DNA from: Rotaria sp. Silwood1
Lineage: Eukaryota; Rotifera; Eurotatoria; Philodinida; Philodinidae
Length of the DNA stretch: 64,000 nt
Direction: 5' to 3'
NCBI GenBank assembly: GCA_905250075.1
Contig: CAJNOP010000003.1
Coordinates: 1,624,395 to 1,688,394, forward strand
Of the stretch, positions 1-13,149 are shown one piece after another. The notes beneath the pieces are model-generated. The model had not been told where the DNA came from. It searched no databases and was given only the letters and a program-made list of their open reading frames with translations. The translations under genes and the position numbers were made by a program. Every line of letters begins with the position of its first letter. Position 1 is the stretch's first letter.

Positions 1-1454
1 TATATTGTTACAAATGTTCTTCGACAAGTTGTTAATCATATATCACTTGATTCTGTAATAATATTTTTATTTATATATACAATTATTTTATTATTATTTT
101 TAATAGTTAAATCAACTATCTTGCTCTTTACCACAAAATATTGAACGAATTCTTTGTCATGTAGTATATTTTATTTTGTTTTATATATTTCTATACATTA
201 CTTCAGACTGATATTGATTCGGATCGTTTAATACGAATTCTTGTTACTGAAGTTCTTAAATGTTATTGTACGAATGTTGGACATCTTACCGATTGGTACG
301 CATTTGCTAATTCAATTAAGGTTTATTAAATGAATTTCTACATTAAGACAAACAAGATTATTCTTATTTTACTATAGCCCTTTCTTTCATCAACAAATGT
401 ACTACAACATGATGATGATGATGATAATCAAAAAACCAATAACAATAAAAACCAAACATCATTAAAATTAACATCACCAATTGTTAAAAAAGAAAAACTG
501 GCGGAAAATAGTATCTTTAGAGAAATAGTAACACCAGCAAAAGATGATAAAATTCCATTTATTAATCGAATATCTTCAACGGAAACAATATCTCATACGA
601 ATAGTATGACTCCCATGAGTATACAATCAAAAGAAACATTTATATCGCTTGGTGCTAAATATCAACAATCAAAAACAAAGCAAATACATCAAATAGTGTC
701 TTTCGTGTCAACCTAATATTTGTCACTATTTTTTTTTATAGATCAAAACAAACCATGATGGTTGATAAAATTAAAAAGATTGACCATCATGAATCTCTTC
801 CATTTCATAAAAAATCAACAAATCAATCTCAAATACAACATCAATTATCTTCAAATTCTTATCATTATGATGACAAATCTGTATATCAATATTTTTCTTA
901 TAATTTTGATTGAATATTATTTATTACAGGACAATAGTAGTAATCGATCATCATCTAGAGATTCGATGCGGCTAGCAATTCATCATAAACATAAACATAA
1001 CAGTTTTTATAATCATCATACAACAACAAGCTTTAACACACCATCATCAACTTCATTATCATCTCACACGTTTGTTCCTAGCAGAAGACTCATTCAGAAA
1101 TATAAACGAACATCGGTTAAAAATAATAGCTTAAATTCAACTGGTACAAAACAAATAGAATCGTTTGATAAAGCTGCTAAACATTATCATCAAACTAAGA
1201 CTGATTCAGTTGAATTATCTCTGCATGATGCAGAAATATCATCTACAAATAATCAACATCAAATATCTTGTTTACAAAATGAAATGGAACCGAATAAACA
1301 TTTGACTATAGATAATCACCAAGTATCATCATGGAAAGATTTTAACAAATCCAATATGTCATCGAGTAATGATCAAATTCGACTGAATACAAATTCGATA
1401 TCGAAAAACATCAGAATCAATCATTATCCAAATATGTTGGCAGATTTTGACTAA
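1..1454 (+). CDS. 3' part of an unrecognised gene
   Basis: Six exons read in one consistent frame: about 1-54, 107-160, 207-320, 378-697, 742-880 and 930-1454, ending in LADFD and a stop. Introns are 46-57 nt apart from a slightly shorter one, with GT-AG ends. The donor near 697 is uncertain because several GTs lie close together; 697 is chosen because it keeps phase. The first three exons encode an ordinary globular-looking helical stretch (residues such as RLIRILVTEVLKCYCTNVG). The rest is low-complexity, rich in His, Asn, Ser and Asp, and probably disordered. The 5' end lies outside the window. I do not recognise the family. The reading frame and splice sites are seen directly; function is unknown. 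Confidence 0.6.
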
Positions 1455-2723
1455 ATAAAATAAACACTCAAATCTGTTTTGCAAGTTATTTGAGAAATAT
1501 TTCTATCGAGTTATTAATATTGTACGTGCTTTTCTCGCACAAATAGATATTATTATTTTACTTATAGCATGTGTCTACAAGATGACAATGAAAGAAAATG
1601 AATGCTAATATTATATTGAAATAAAACTACCGTCCAGCATGACTATCATTACTAGGCATAAGCTTCGGTGAATGTTAAACCTTGTGCAGCGTGAAATAAC
1701 ATTTTAGTAAAATAAATAGATTATTATTTATACGTATAAATTTATCAACATTAAGGTAAGAGAATGATTTCCTTCATTAATTGAACAATTTGAGAGAAAA
1801 GAAAACAAAATACGAACATATCAATAACACCGATAGAAAAATGAAAACATTCAAGTAAAGTTAATAATAATGCTATCTGGTCAAATATTTCGAATAATAA
1901 TAATAGTGGCATATAAAACTTATTATTTTTAACAGCAGCGAAAATTTTTTTGTAATTNNNNNNNNNNNNNNNNNNNNNNNNNNNNNNNNNNNNNNNNNNN
2001 NNNNNNNNNNNNNNNNNNNNNNNNNNNNNNNNNNNNNNNNNNNNNNNNNNNNNNNNNTTTGAATAGTAAACATGATACAAAAATTATTCATCATGCTCTC
2101 AAGTAATTAAAATAAAGGCCTTCTTTAAAAAAAAGTGAATTATTGTCGGAAAAAGCAGAAAATGTTTTTCTTTTTTTTCACGGGGTGTCATCTTAGTAGA
2201 GTTCTCGAAAGAGCATGTGAAATTGTCACCCGTAAAAAAAACAAGATTCCCAGAAAATTTGTTTGTCTGTGACCTCGTTGCTCTAATAATTTTGAGAAAA
2301 AAAAATATTCAAATTTACTTAATAAATCATGGTACTGTGATTAAAATACTCATAAACTTAGGCAATTGTTGCCTATCGCTGAGCGGTAGTTGATGCTGTT
2401 GCATGTTTTGACTTTAGCATCATAATTCATCCAGCAATTTTGAATATGTTTTTAACAACATGATTAGTACAGCGAGCTCTACATAGTCCTACAGACAAAA
2501 ACATCATCTGAGAATCTTATGTTTTTTTTCGGTTGAGTACTCATGGAAGTAATCATAAGTAATTTGTCGTTGGTAGTATAGGATAAGTGTCTGCAGAAAA
2601 TTTCAGATTACCAAATATGCTATTTTTAACCTTTGTTTGTTGAATACCTGCCAAAAACGTCATGATAGATGACTGAAAATTTCCTGCCATTTGAATACAT
2701 CTAACTGAATATCGACTTTTTCA
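1455..2723. other. Non-coding stretch with assembly gap
   Basis: This lies between the unknown gene and the first visible TIMELESS exon. It holds the 100-N gap and a short imperfect hairpin at about 2171-2242, where a T-run plus ACGGG is mirrored by CCCGT plus an A-run. I looked for the missing N-terminal TIMELESS exons on the plus strand here and found none, so they may lie in the gap or be absent. Confidence 0.5.
1958..2057. other. Assembly gap of 100 N
   Basis: Exactly 100 N, a conventional scaffolding gap of unknown true size. Any reading frame crossing it is not real. It sits where the 5' exons of TIMELESS would be expected. Confidence 0.98.
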
Positions 2724-5700
2724 GTGAAGAGACAATATTCGAAATATTATTTATTTAGATTACTTGTTAACTTAACAAAACCTCCATTGGTATGTTTCGA
2801 TGGAAAACTACCAAAAGATGTAACATTAACAAATGTTTATTTAAAAATTGAAGGTCATTTACAAAAAACAAAAACTGTTTGTATAATAATAAGAATTTAT
2901 TTGTTGATATAATTGTTAAATATATATATGTTTTTTTTTTAAGAATTTAGCAAATGAGAAACTCTTTGATTTTCTTGTTAATAAAGTTCAACCAGTACTT
3001 GATACGGTTTAGTTGATTTAATCTTTCAAATTTATAAATAATTATATAAGTGTTTTTATTTTTTTTTGTTGTTTATTATTCAGAATTGGCTTGATCGATC
3101 AGATGAAGATGATTTCATTTTACATGCAGTTTTTACAGTTGTACGAAATATTCTTTCAATTAAATCTGAACGACAAATTTCAGAAGAAAGTGATATTAAT
3201 GCACATGATCTTGTTCTATGGTAAGAAAGAAAATGATTGTATTAAATTGATTATTTTATTTTTAATTTAAATCTTTAAAGGTCAATTCATAAGAGTAATA
3301 TGGAAAATTTGATATTATTTTGTGGTAATAAAGCTCAAGGTGATGAACGTATAATGAATATTCTTGAAATTATTGTTTTAATGTTACGAGAACAAGTATA
3401 GAGAAAGAATTTCCTTAGCTATTTAAAGATCCTTTTTTTTGTTTAATATAGTCTGCAGAAGAATTAGCTTATACAGGTGAACAACAAACAAAAAATCAAC
3501 GAGAGAAGAATAATGAGTAAGTTATAACACTTTTTCGACTGTTACAAATAGGCAGATAAGTTCGTGGAAAAATAAAATGATGCAATAATTTATCTTGTCC
3601 CATAGATAAATTAGCAGAATACAGAAAAATAGAGTTCAATAAAATTTTAAAAATACTCAAAGGTTTTGAATTCATCGCGTTACTTTTTTTTCAGCTCTAG
3701 TACTAGTGAATAGTATACAAGAGTTAAAGTCCTAAGATGATTTAAGTGTCTATCAAGATTTGACAGAGCTTATCATATTTTGAAAATTTCTTCGAAAACT
3801 TCTTCCACCTAGAAATCACAAAATACTTCACATTGTATAAAGACTTACAGAATTTTTAAACTTAGTACATTAAGTAAAGAAAGTTTTAGAGCGAAATTCC
3901 AAAATATAGTTTTTCTGAAACCCTGGAGTCCGATGGGGGTCTCCAAACAATAGACGTGTTCAAAATTCAATACCTCTATCAAATCTTGATAGGAATCTGA
4001 ATGATTTCAGGATTTTTTCCATAGAACACTCTGCAATATCCAAGGCAAAAAATCATTAAAATTGAAAGAAGAGATTTTCTATAGAGCTTTCCTTATCAGT
4101 CAAACTCTTACAAGTTAGAACAAAAAAATTGAGCTCGAATTCCTTAGAACTTTAAAACTTTTATTAAGACCTATCATTAATAAGTATATGAAAATTGTAG
4201 ATTAATAGATAGCGATTATGGTCCTTGTATCAATTGATCAATTAGACTAGTATTGATATACACTACTTGAAATTACTATCAATAAAAATAGAATATTATC
4301 ATTATTGACTAGCATGAATTTCTTGTAACGTATTCTCGTTGTTTTTAACTATGATTTCTTTATCATCGAAATAATAATCGAATTATGTATTGATTGAAAT
4401 TATGAAAATTATTTTTCTTTTTAGAGCACTCGATTTACTTTATGAACGTGAAGTAGCTGAAAAACAACAATTAAACAAATTAACTGCACGGTAAGAACTA
4501 AAAAACATATTCTTATAATAGTTATTTAGTTCTTCATATTCTAATAATAGTCGATCAGCATTTGGTGCTGCTACATATGTTATGTGTAATGCAAAAGGTA
4601 TTGGAGAAAATCAACTTATTTGTCATCGGCCATTACAAAGTCTTAATACAATGGAATTTGATCGAGAAAAACGTCGTTTTCGTCGACCAAAAAATCGTGC
4701 ACCTGTTAAAAATGATTTAGATGATTCTCAACATCATCATTCAGCATTAGGCATTCGATTATATCTTCGAGAATTTTGTTTAGCATTTTTAGATAATTGT
4801 TACAATATACTTATGCCTCGTGCAAGGGTACTTTTTATTTCTAATTCTCATATGTATACATACTTGCTTCCTAAAATTATTCGTCAAAATTTATTTTCGA
4901 CTTTTGTTGTCAACATTACTTAGAATCCAAATAGTGATTTATATAGAAAGTTCTATTTCCAACAAGCACCCAAGTCAATCAGTACGACTCATCATAATTT
5001 ATTGCAATGTTACTATCAACAACCATTTTTGATGTTGTATTCCATCATACTTACGACAGTATTACTTACTCTATAGTTACGGAGAAATACGATCGCGTTA
5101 ACCCGTCGTATTTCACTGTAAAGGACCATATACAAATCGCATTTTTCGATCAGAGAAATTTTGAAGATAACAATCATTACTAGTTTTCCAAGGATCAGAT
5201 TTATAGGCAGTTGAAATCCAAATTTTTTTTTCTCTGACGATTTTGTTTAAATTATTTAGAATGATAGAGCGAACAACTTTTTTCAAAATGAAATGTCTTC
5301 TAGATCTGTACGACGCTTTTTGGCCGCGATACATCAACCTTACGGAAGGCACAATTTTTTTTTCCTGCTATTTCGTATCAGAACATGATTTTTGTGTCTT
5401 CAGTAAGATTGATGTACCTCAGTCGAAAAACGTCGTGAAAAATTGGAAAGCATTCAGTTTTGTAGAAAATTAGTTGCTCTATCATTTTGGATAATTTAAA
5501 CATAATTGCTGCAAAATGAAAAACTTAGATTTTGCCTTTTTAAATGACGATTCCTTTGTACAATTAGTAATGAGTTTTATCTTTGAAAATTCTTGTTCAA
5601 AATGGAAATGCTCTACACAAATCACTATTTAGATTTTTTTAAGTGTTGAGAAAAAGTCTGATCGGATAATTTTGAAAATCATTGTATATATATAATTTTT

Positions 5701-8700
5701 TGATAAATTTTTTAATCTTAGGACATGATTATTAAATCAACATGTTTACTTAGTGATGAAACAAATTTTTTTTGGGCAATAAGATTTTTTACAGAATTTA
5801 ATCGACATGCACATACATCAATTGATCGTATAAGGTTTAGTTTTATAATATTTCATAAACGAAAATAAATATCTTTTATATAGTGAAACATTACAAATGA
5901 ATACATTTCATTTACTTCATACAAAAATTGATTATTATAGAGAAATGATTAAAATCGATAAACCTGAAGCAAAACTTTGGGCAAAACGGTAGAAAATTTT
6001 CGGTTTTCTTTCTTTTTAAAACAAAACCTTCTTTTTCTAATTAAGATTACAAATTGGCTTTGGTGCTTTTAAAGAATATATTCTTTGTGTTAAATCAATG
6101 TTAACAAATCCTAATGAACTTATTGTTCGTGCTGCAATAATTATCAAAAGTAATGAAATATTTCTACTAATATAAAAATCATTTTTTATTCTTTCTGCTC
6201 GTTCCGTTTTTCATAGATAATATTTTCTATATGCAAGAATATCGTGAACAAATTCATGTTTTACTTAAAGATTATGATAATACAAAAATGACTAAGTAGG
6301 AGAAAAATCTGTTTTCTTTCTTTTTTAGACTATTTGAGTTTATTTAATAGTGTTTATCTTCATGATCTTATTGAAAGTACTCATGAATTTCTTAAAATGC
6401 TTGAAGAACATACATCAAAATTAAAACATGTTTTTGTTCAACGTCGTCGTACTGCTCGTAAATCAACAACAAAGAAAAATACAAAGAAGAAAAAGAATGA
6501 AAATGATGGTAAATGAATTATCAAAATAAAATGGAATATAAAAACATTTTTTTTCTTTTTGAGAAACAGATGAACCACCGAATGAACAATTAGAAGAAGA
6601 ATGGCAAAACCAAATATCTGAACGATTATCATCTTTATTACAAGGTTTAGAAGAAGTTACTGTTAATAAATCAGATGTATGTCCATTTGATGCACTTTCT
6701 GAAGTTCCTATTGATGATCAAAGGTTTGAAAATTATCTTTTGTGTAGATTTTTTAATTTTTAAACATTTAGTATAACGGCTGTTGCACGAATTCAACATG
6801 CATTACGAACAAATAAATTAGATGAAGCAATTGCATTATTTCGTGCTTCTCGGTAGAATTGTTTAATTAAATTAAAGAATGAAGTGTTCGTTTTTCATTT
6901 TTCTAGAGAAGTTTGGCCAACAGAGAAAACATTTGGTTATGAAGATATTGGAGCTGAAGAAGAATTTAATTTACTTCGAGAAATTTATATGACATCAAAA
7001 ATGGATAGTAATGATGAAATATTTTCCATTTCATTTCATATATATTCGTTTTTTAAATGCTGATTTAGATCTGTTACCAAAAAATACTGATGAAGATGAT
7101 GAAAATAATGAAGAAGAACATGAAGAAGGACATGATGAAGGTATGAAATGAATATATCTCGAAATCTTTTTTCAATTATCTGTACAACTAAAACCGATGT
7201 GTTCTTTGTTCACAACATCTAAAGTAGATAATCTATTTGGAAATGAAGATTAAAGTAGGATTTAATCCATGATCTTCAGTAACGATGAAATCAATCAGAA
7301 GACTTAAAACATAACTGATTACAAGCAGACCTCTTCAAATGCTCCTTTTCTATTTTAAGAATATTTGTCTGCGAATCGTATGTAGTACTCTAGTAAAAAT
7401 CCTAAAAGGATTTGAATTCTTATTGAAATTTGACTAGGCTATTGAATTTTAATTTGAAACGTTGTGCATATAGAAAAACTAATTACACTAACTTCCACAA
7501 AAGAATTTAGCAGTTTTAAACAAAGTCTGTTCCAAATATGAAGTTTTCAAAAAATGTATGTTATGTACATGATTCATGAAAAAGGGTCTACATTTTGAAA
7601 GTCTCATATCTCGACGAGACTCTGTTCATAACTTTTAAATTTTTTTCTGGAAATTAGTCTAGTTAAGTTCTCTACATGCACAAAGTTCTATGTTGTGATA
7701 CACAGTAATAGATGCGTAAATATCTTTTGTTTTTCTGAGAGAAATACCGCTTCGATTTCAAATAATCTAATGAATAAATTTTATATTCAATGAAAACTTA
7801 TCCAAAAAAAAAATAGAATATCTGACTACAACTGGTATTTTTTAGAATGATTATATATGACGAAGTTAGAAAAGCTTTCCAAATCCAAAAAACAATTTTT
7901 TAGTTTTTTTTTTTTACTTTGCTTACAGAAATTACAGTAAGCATTCATAGCTATATGATTTACATAACCAGAAAATGATAATATTTTATATCACAAGAAC
8001 GAATAGATTCATACGATGTCACGTTCAAGAGAAAAATTTGAATAAAAGGAAAAATGAAGTGAAGATGAAAAGAATAGAAAAAATAGAAGAAAGCGACAGA
8101 AAGAGTAACAAACAAAATGTGACGCATTTCACACAGATAAAAGTTCAAGGTATTGAGCAAGCCAAAGATTGATGTTTTGTCGGCATATGTTTCATTTGTT
8201 ACATTCGAAGGCAACCAATGTTAAAAGTGATCGTTTTTATTCAAATAAAATAGATTGTTGTAGAAAAAAAAGCGAGATATCCAAGAGTTATATGTCAGTT
8301 CGTTCTATTTGCTCTTCTAATGATACCTCACTTATTATTTGAGGGACATCTACTGTGCAAGCAGAAATGGCAGCAATAAATCAGTCTCAATATGTTTTGC
8401 AATTTTATCAAGACTATTTCTTTGTAGATTTTTGGATAGAGAGGAATATAATGAGAATATTTACACAAAATAAGAAAAATTCTAAGGAAAAAGAGTTTTC
8501 TCGCAAGATATATTTTGAGAGAATTTTATTCGTTCAAGTAAAATCTAAAAATAGTTATATTGTTTAAATATATTTAGTTTTTGATCCTTCGCATACATAT
8601 CAATTACTAGCTTTTGTACTTGTGAACGAAAGTTCTGCACTACTGTTGTGGTCAGCAGATATGTTACTGGAATAAGCACTGACACAGACAATAAGCTTAC

Positions 8701-11700
8701 AGCGAAAAACAATGAGCAAATATGGGTTTAAACTAGTGTTCTGTGGTAAAATCAACATAGTTGTGAAATAATGTAGATTTTATTGTCTTTCATGATAATA
8801 TAAGCATGATGACCACTTATTCTTCAAATAATTTGTTTGAATAGTCTAGAGATATGCCAATGCCAATTCTAAATAGATTACCAACAAGATCTTGATGTCA
8901 AATCTTATTGTATGTATTATCGTAGTAAAAATAAACCATTAATATTGGAATATTAGCTATCCTAGTTGTTTTTTTTTTACTTCTTGATAGATAGATAGTA
9001 TTCTAATTGAAAGTAGCCAGCCTGAACGAAAACCGAACTGTTCAGTGTTTCATTTTTTTCTCCATAATAATTTTTTCAAAGAGTTTTGATACATAGTTAA
9101 AAATGAAATCGGTCATGTCTGAGTATAAAGAGATGCGTTAGATTGTAATTTTCTCCATGTAATTATTTTAGCTGATTTCCAATTGTTAGAGTATCTCCAT
9201 TTGCTTAGTTAGATATTGAAGCAGTTTCAGTGAAAGTCGTTTAATTATAAAATTGAACACAATATCGAAACTAGTCGACTTTTTCGACTTCAATATTTGA
9301 GATATTCAGTTTCCATTTGAGTTTTAGACAAGCACTCCTACTATTTATTCGATTTACTTTTTGAAATTATTTTGTTTTTTTTCTTTTGATTATTTTTGTT
9401 TCTGACTTTTTTCACTTTCCTCAGCTTCCGAATAAAAGAAAGAGGCAGTGTGGATCAGTATTCTTCTTTTTCTCTTTATTATGTAAGTCTAATTTTCAAG
9501 ACATCAAGAAAGGACACGTCATTCACATACAATCCATCAGCATGCATTCTTCTATTCTGTTTCTTTACCCGAAACTCGTGTAACAATGTGTGAATAACTT
9601 TATACACTTTTCAATGTACATGGGGCAATATTTTATTGTTATCTAACATAATATCCTAACAAGTATTCATTACTGGCTAGTGATCACTAATGCCAACTTT
9701 CAGAATCTATTTTTTTGTTCAATCCTACATGTATAAACGTTAAATTGATGTTTCTATTCAAACGTTTTGAAGAATGTGATGACGTTAGAGTGTAACAAAG
9801 ATTAGTGTTTTTGCTATCTATTCTTTCAAGCTTCTACCTGTTTTATCTGATAGTGTACAACCTCATTTGTTGATGAATACATTGAAATCACTAGTGATAA
9901 TTTTATTTTCAGTGATCTATGGTTGTAATTCTTTTAAACTTTTGGCTTGACTCGCTAGGCAGCAAATAGTAATCATTCTAATTGTTTCAAAGAATCCATT
10001 AACATCGACAATTATTGTGTTATACATCTGTTAAAGAAATATTTTCTAAAGTAACTCCCGTGAATCATTCTACTAGAATTTCATCCACTAGTTTTGGATA
10101 GTTGGCCTAGAATTTTCATTGATGAAATTGTTTCATTGCTATTATTTTAGAATTAGATGTTTTACCAAGGAAAAGGATTTAACATGTGCTCTTAAATTAG
10201 AAAACTATCACGTTGAGCACAAAGATATGTGCTTGAACATTCATGTATTCGACCGTTTTATATAACTGAAATACTAGCAACTTAATTTTAATAATGTGTT
10301 ATATTCAGGAATGTCTTTAGCAGTAAATCAAAATTCATTTGTTCTTCGTTGCAAGGAGTACGTAACAAACAGTAAAAGCAAAAGAATCGGACATAAATTT
10401 CAGTCTCATCACAGTGGTCTTGATATATTTAAATTGTTGGAATCACTATTGATTATTTACTTCTCATTTTAATTTATTACGCCATTGACCGAGATACATT
10501 GTTTTTTGAAAATAATCTTCGGTTGTATTAGTTGGTGATGTAGCCGATAGTCAGTTCTTCAAGTAAACCGCTGGGTTATAATCAAATAAGAAACATGACA
10601 TACGGTTTGAAATAGCACATGTCAAGTATTCAAATATAAGACGACGTTATTGCTCTTCTAATTATGATTGTGATTGATTGTTCGCTAAATTTACGAACTT
10701 TAGAGCCATTGATAAGATCGTTCAACCAGTAATCTTTCGTTGTCCAGTCGATAATGCATCTTGTTGTTTTATGTATGTTTGCTGCTATTTCCACTAAAAT
10801 CTAAATTTTTTTAGATTTTTGAGTTGTAGATGACTCAGACAGAGCATTTAGATTCTGAGTGTATGTGATTACATCTTTTAAATTGTATATTTCTGTTGTT
10901 AGGATATTACCATTGGTTCTGTGTTAATTATTATATGTCATAGCTGTAATAGATGAGTTATTTGGCTGCAAATTTAACGACGTATGTTTCTTTTGACACC
11001 GATAATAACTGTTGATTCCCCTTCTCATTCAAGTAAGAGGAGAAGGATGCTGTCAAGATAAGAATGTAAGCAAAAAGGCCGTGCGTCTGTTCTCGAGAAA
11101 GGAAAGAATAACAGTAGATTTGGTACTTTCAGTAGTAATCAATTACCAATACATTAAGTTATCAGTAATGTTTTTTTTCATCTATTATACCTTATAGCAG
11201 TTTGTTTGTTGATTATTTTGGTTATCAAAGTTTATTTAATTCAATCCAAAAATAACAATACTCAGAACAAAATACTGAAAAACCTTAAGCATATGTAGAG
11301 CTATGACATTTTGACTATTCCTACAATGTCTGATAGACGAAAAACTTTTCTAATAAAGTTATATTTTTAGCAATACATTACCGATTATACTGATAAATCC
11401 CATATTCATAAGTTTTCATTTACTTTCAAATTTATTCTCTATGCTTTTTGAAATTTTCAGCAATACTACTTTGAAACTAAAATCTTACACATTCTGTATA
11501 TTTTCTAGATGAACAAGAATCAATACATACTACTGAACGTGAAGAAGAATTCGACTTTAAAAGATTTATAATTCGGTAAGTGAAAATTAAACAATAAAAG
11601 TCTATGCTTTCTAAAAGATTATTACTAACTATCAGAATAGTCATAGGATTGATATAATTCAGCATAAATATTAAAAAAAAATAAGCCTCTATCAACATTA

Positions 11701-13048
11701 CATTCACATCCATCGACAAAAAAATTGTAATATGATCTAAAATAAATAGTAACCATAGCCTTGATGATTGTTATATAATTTGTTTATGTTTATATAAATA
11801 TGATAGTTTGTGAAAGTAGATTATATATGACTTAGATTATCATCATAATGGATAATAAATTGAAAAATGATCAAATCTTTATATTTTAGTTTCGCACATT
11901 CAAGTATACTTTCGTCATATATTGATGTTCTTCGTACATATACAAGCAATACACCATATTTAAATCATTGTATAATTCGTATGTTTTATCGTGTATCAGT
12001 TGATTGTAATTATCCTGGTATACTTTTTCAAATGTCATTATTTCGTATCTTTCAAAAATTTCATCTTGATCCATTAGCAAAATTACAACAATTTTCTGTA
12101 AATTTAATTTCATGTCAAAGAATTTTTTTATCTCAATCTTTTATTCTATAGGAATTATTACAATTTGGTACTTGGTTATTACGTAAATTTTTTGTATCTA
12201 CACAAAAGAATCCATATATATATGCTGAATTACTTTTTTGGAAAGATCGAAGTCTTGTTGAAGATATGCTTGATGGATATCGTCAAATTACTCATACGAA
12301 TGAAGGAGAAAAGTAAAAATTTTTGTTCTCCTTTGTTTTTAAATATTAATTTATTTTTTTTTATTTAGAAAAACTAAAGCAGGATCATGGTCAATTGAAC
12401 ATCAAATTGAATTACGAGATCTTTTTAGAAAAATTAAAGAAGAACAAGCAGAAAATATTGGTTTGTAGATAGAAATACTTTTTTTTTTGTGTATTTTACT
12501 TATTTGATAAACTATAGGACTTGAACAAACTGATATTGTTGATCGAATTATGTTGGAATTAACCGAAAAAACAAAAACAAGACGTCAAATAATAAAAGAA
12601 TTAAAAAATCAAGGCCTAATTAAAAGTATTAAAGAACTTAAACTGTATGATCAATATTTTATTTTTTTTTTGGTATTATTTGTATTTATAATGTTGTTAT
12701 TTTCTTTTATTAGTAAAAAAGGAACAAATCGTCGATCAAAAAAAAAAGATTTTCTTGGTGATTCAAAACTTGGTTCGGATTCAGATGTTTCAGATATAGA
12801 CGATGATGATGAAAACGATGACAATGCTGATAATAATCGTTCTATTGAAAATAAATTAATTTCATCTGAACATGAACAAGATCAATCAAATGATTCAAAT
12901 TCAAAATCTGATAATATTATATCAACAGAAATTCCTTCTAAAAACACTGCACAAGAAGATAAAGAAGAAGAAGAAGAAGAATCATTACCAATTCTAACAA
13001 AACAAAGTCGTAAATATGAATCTTCATCAATGTTCAATGATAATGATA

Positions 13049-13080
<32 letters not shown>

Positions 13081-13149
13081 ATATCTTCATCACGACCAAT
13101 AAAAAAAGCACGTCGTCAGTTGGTGTCTTCAAGTGAAGACGATGATTAG
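2724..13149 (+). CDS. TIMELESS: TIMELESS homolog, replication fork protection (5' incomplete)
   Basis: Twenty-two exons give about 975 residues that align throughout with the animal TIMELESS/Timeout family. Landmarks in order are RLLVNLTKPPLVCF, the loop RSAFGAATYV, GIRLYLREFCLAFLDNCYN, IIKNNIFYMQEYRE, LHDLIESTHEFLKMLEEH, CPFDALSEVPIDDQ, REVWPTEKTFG, and a final K/R-rich then D/E/S-rich tail. The family acts with TIPIN at replication forks in S-phase checkpoint signalling and in cohesion. About 70-80 N-terminal residues expected from relatives are not visible. The first visible exon has an apparent 4-bp frame disturbance at 2749-2756. The C-terminus is shorter than in vertebrates, and the PARP1-binding region was not recognised. 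One intron (7141-11508) is 4.4 kb and holds a LINE. The intron 12645-12713 is 69 nt and stop-free, so an uncut translation shows a false membrane helix there. Confidence 0.9.
8580..11050 (-). mobile_element. Decayed non-LTR retrotransposon (LINE) in TIMELESS intron
   Basis: Read on the minus strand, the large TIMELESS intron contains broken reading frames with LINE hallmarks in the correct order. At about 9910-9830 there is an endonuclease-like stretch (SDFN, then GC-x4-DKTGRSL). At about 9187-9161 comes WKSAKII, and at about 9050-9021 NTEQFGFRSG, the usual start of the reverse-transcriptase core. Many stops and shifts separate these pieces, so it is an old dead copy. A short cysteine/histidine piece near 11010 could be the remains of an ORF1 zinc knuckle, but this is weak. 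The endonuclease plus RT order suggests a Jockey/I-like group. The ends and target-site duplications were not resolved, so the boundaries are approximate. Confidence 0.6.

Noticed and set aside
1751-2094. Minus-strand open frames crossing the 100-N gap
   Set aside because: They are open only because N was translated as X; no homology or codon pattern of a gene.
2360-2400. tRNA-like stretch containing GAGCGGTAG
   Set aside because: No T-arm, no acceptor stem pairing and no anticodon arm could be found.
12655-12712. Predicted transmembrane helix in the TIMELESS C-terminal region
   Set aside because: It is the translation of a stop-free GT-AG intron; TIMELESS proteins are soluble nuclear proteins.
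13029-13083. GAT trinucleotide microsatellite
   Set aside because: It is coding sequence for the poly-Asp tail of TIMELESS, in frame and expected for the acidic C-terminus.
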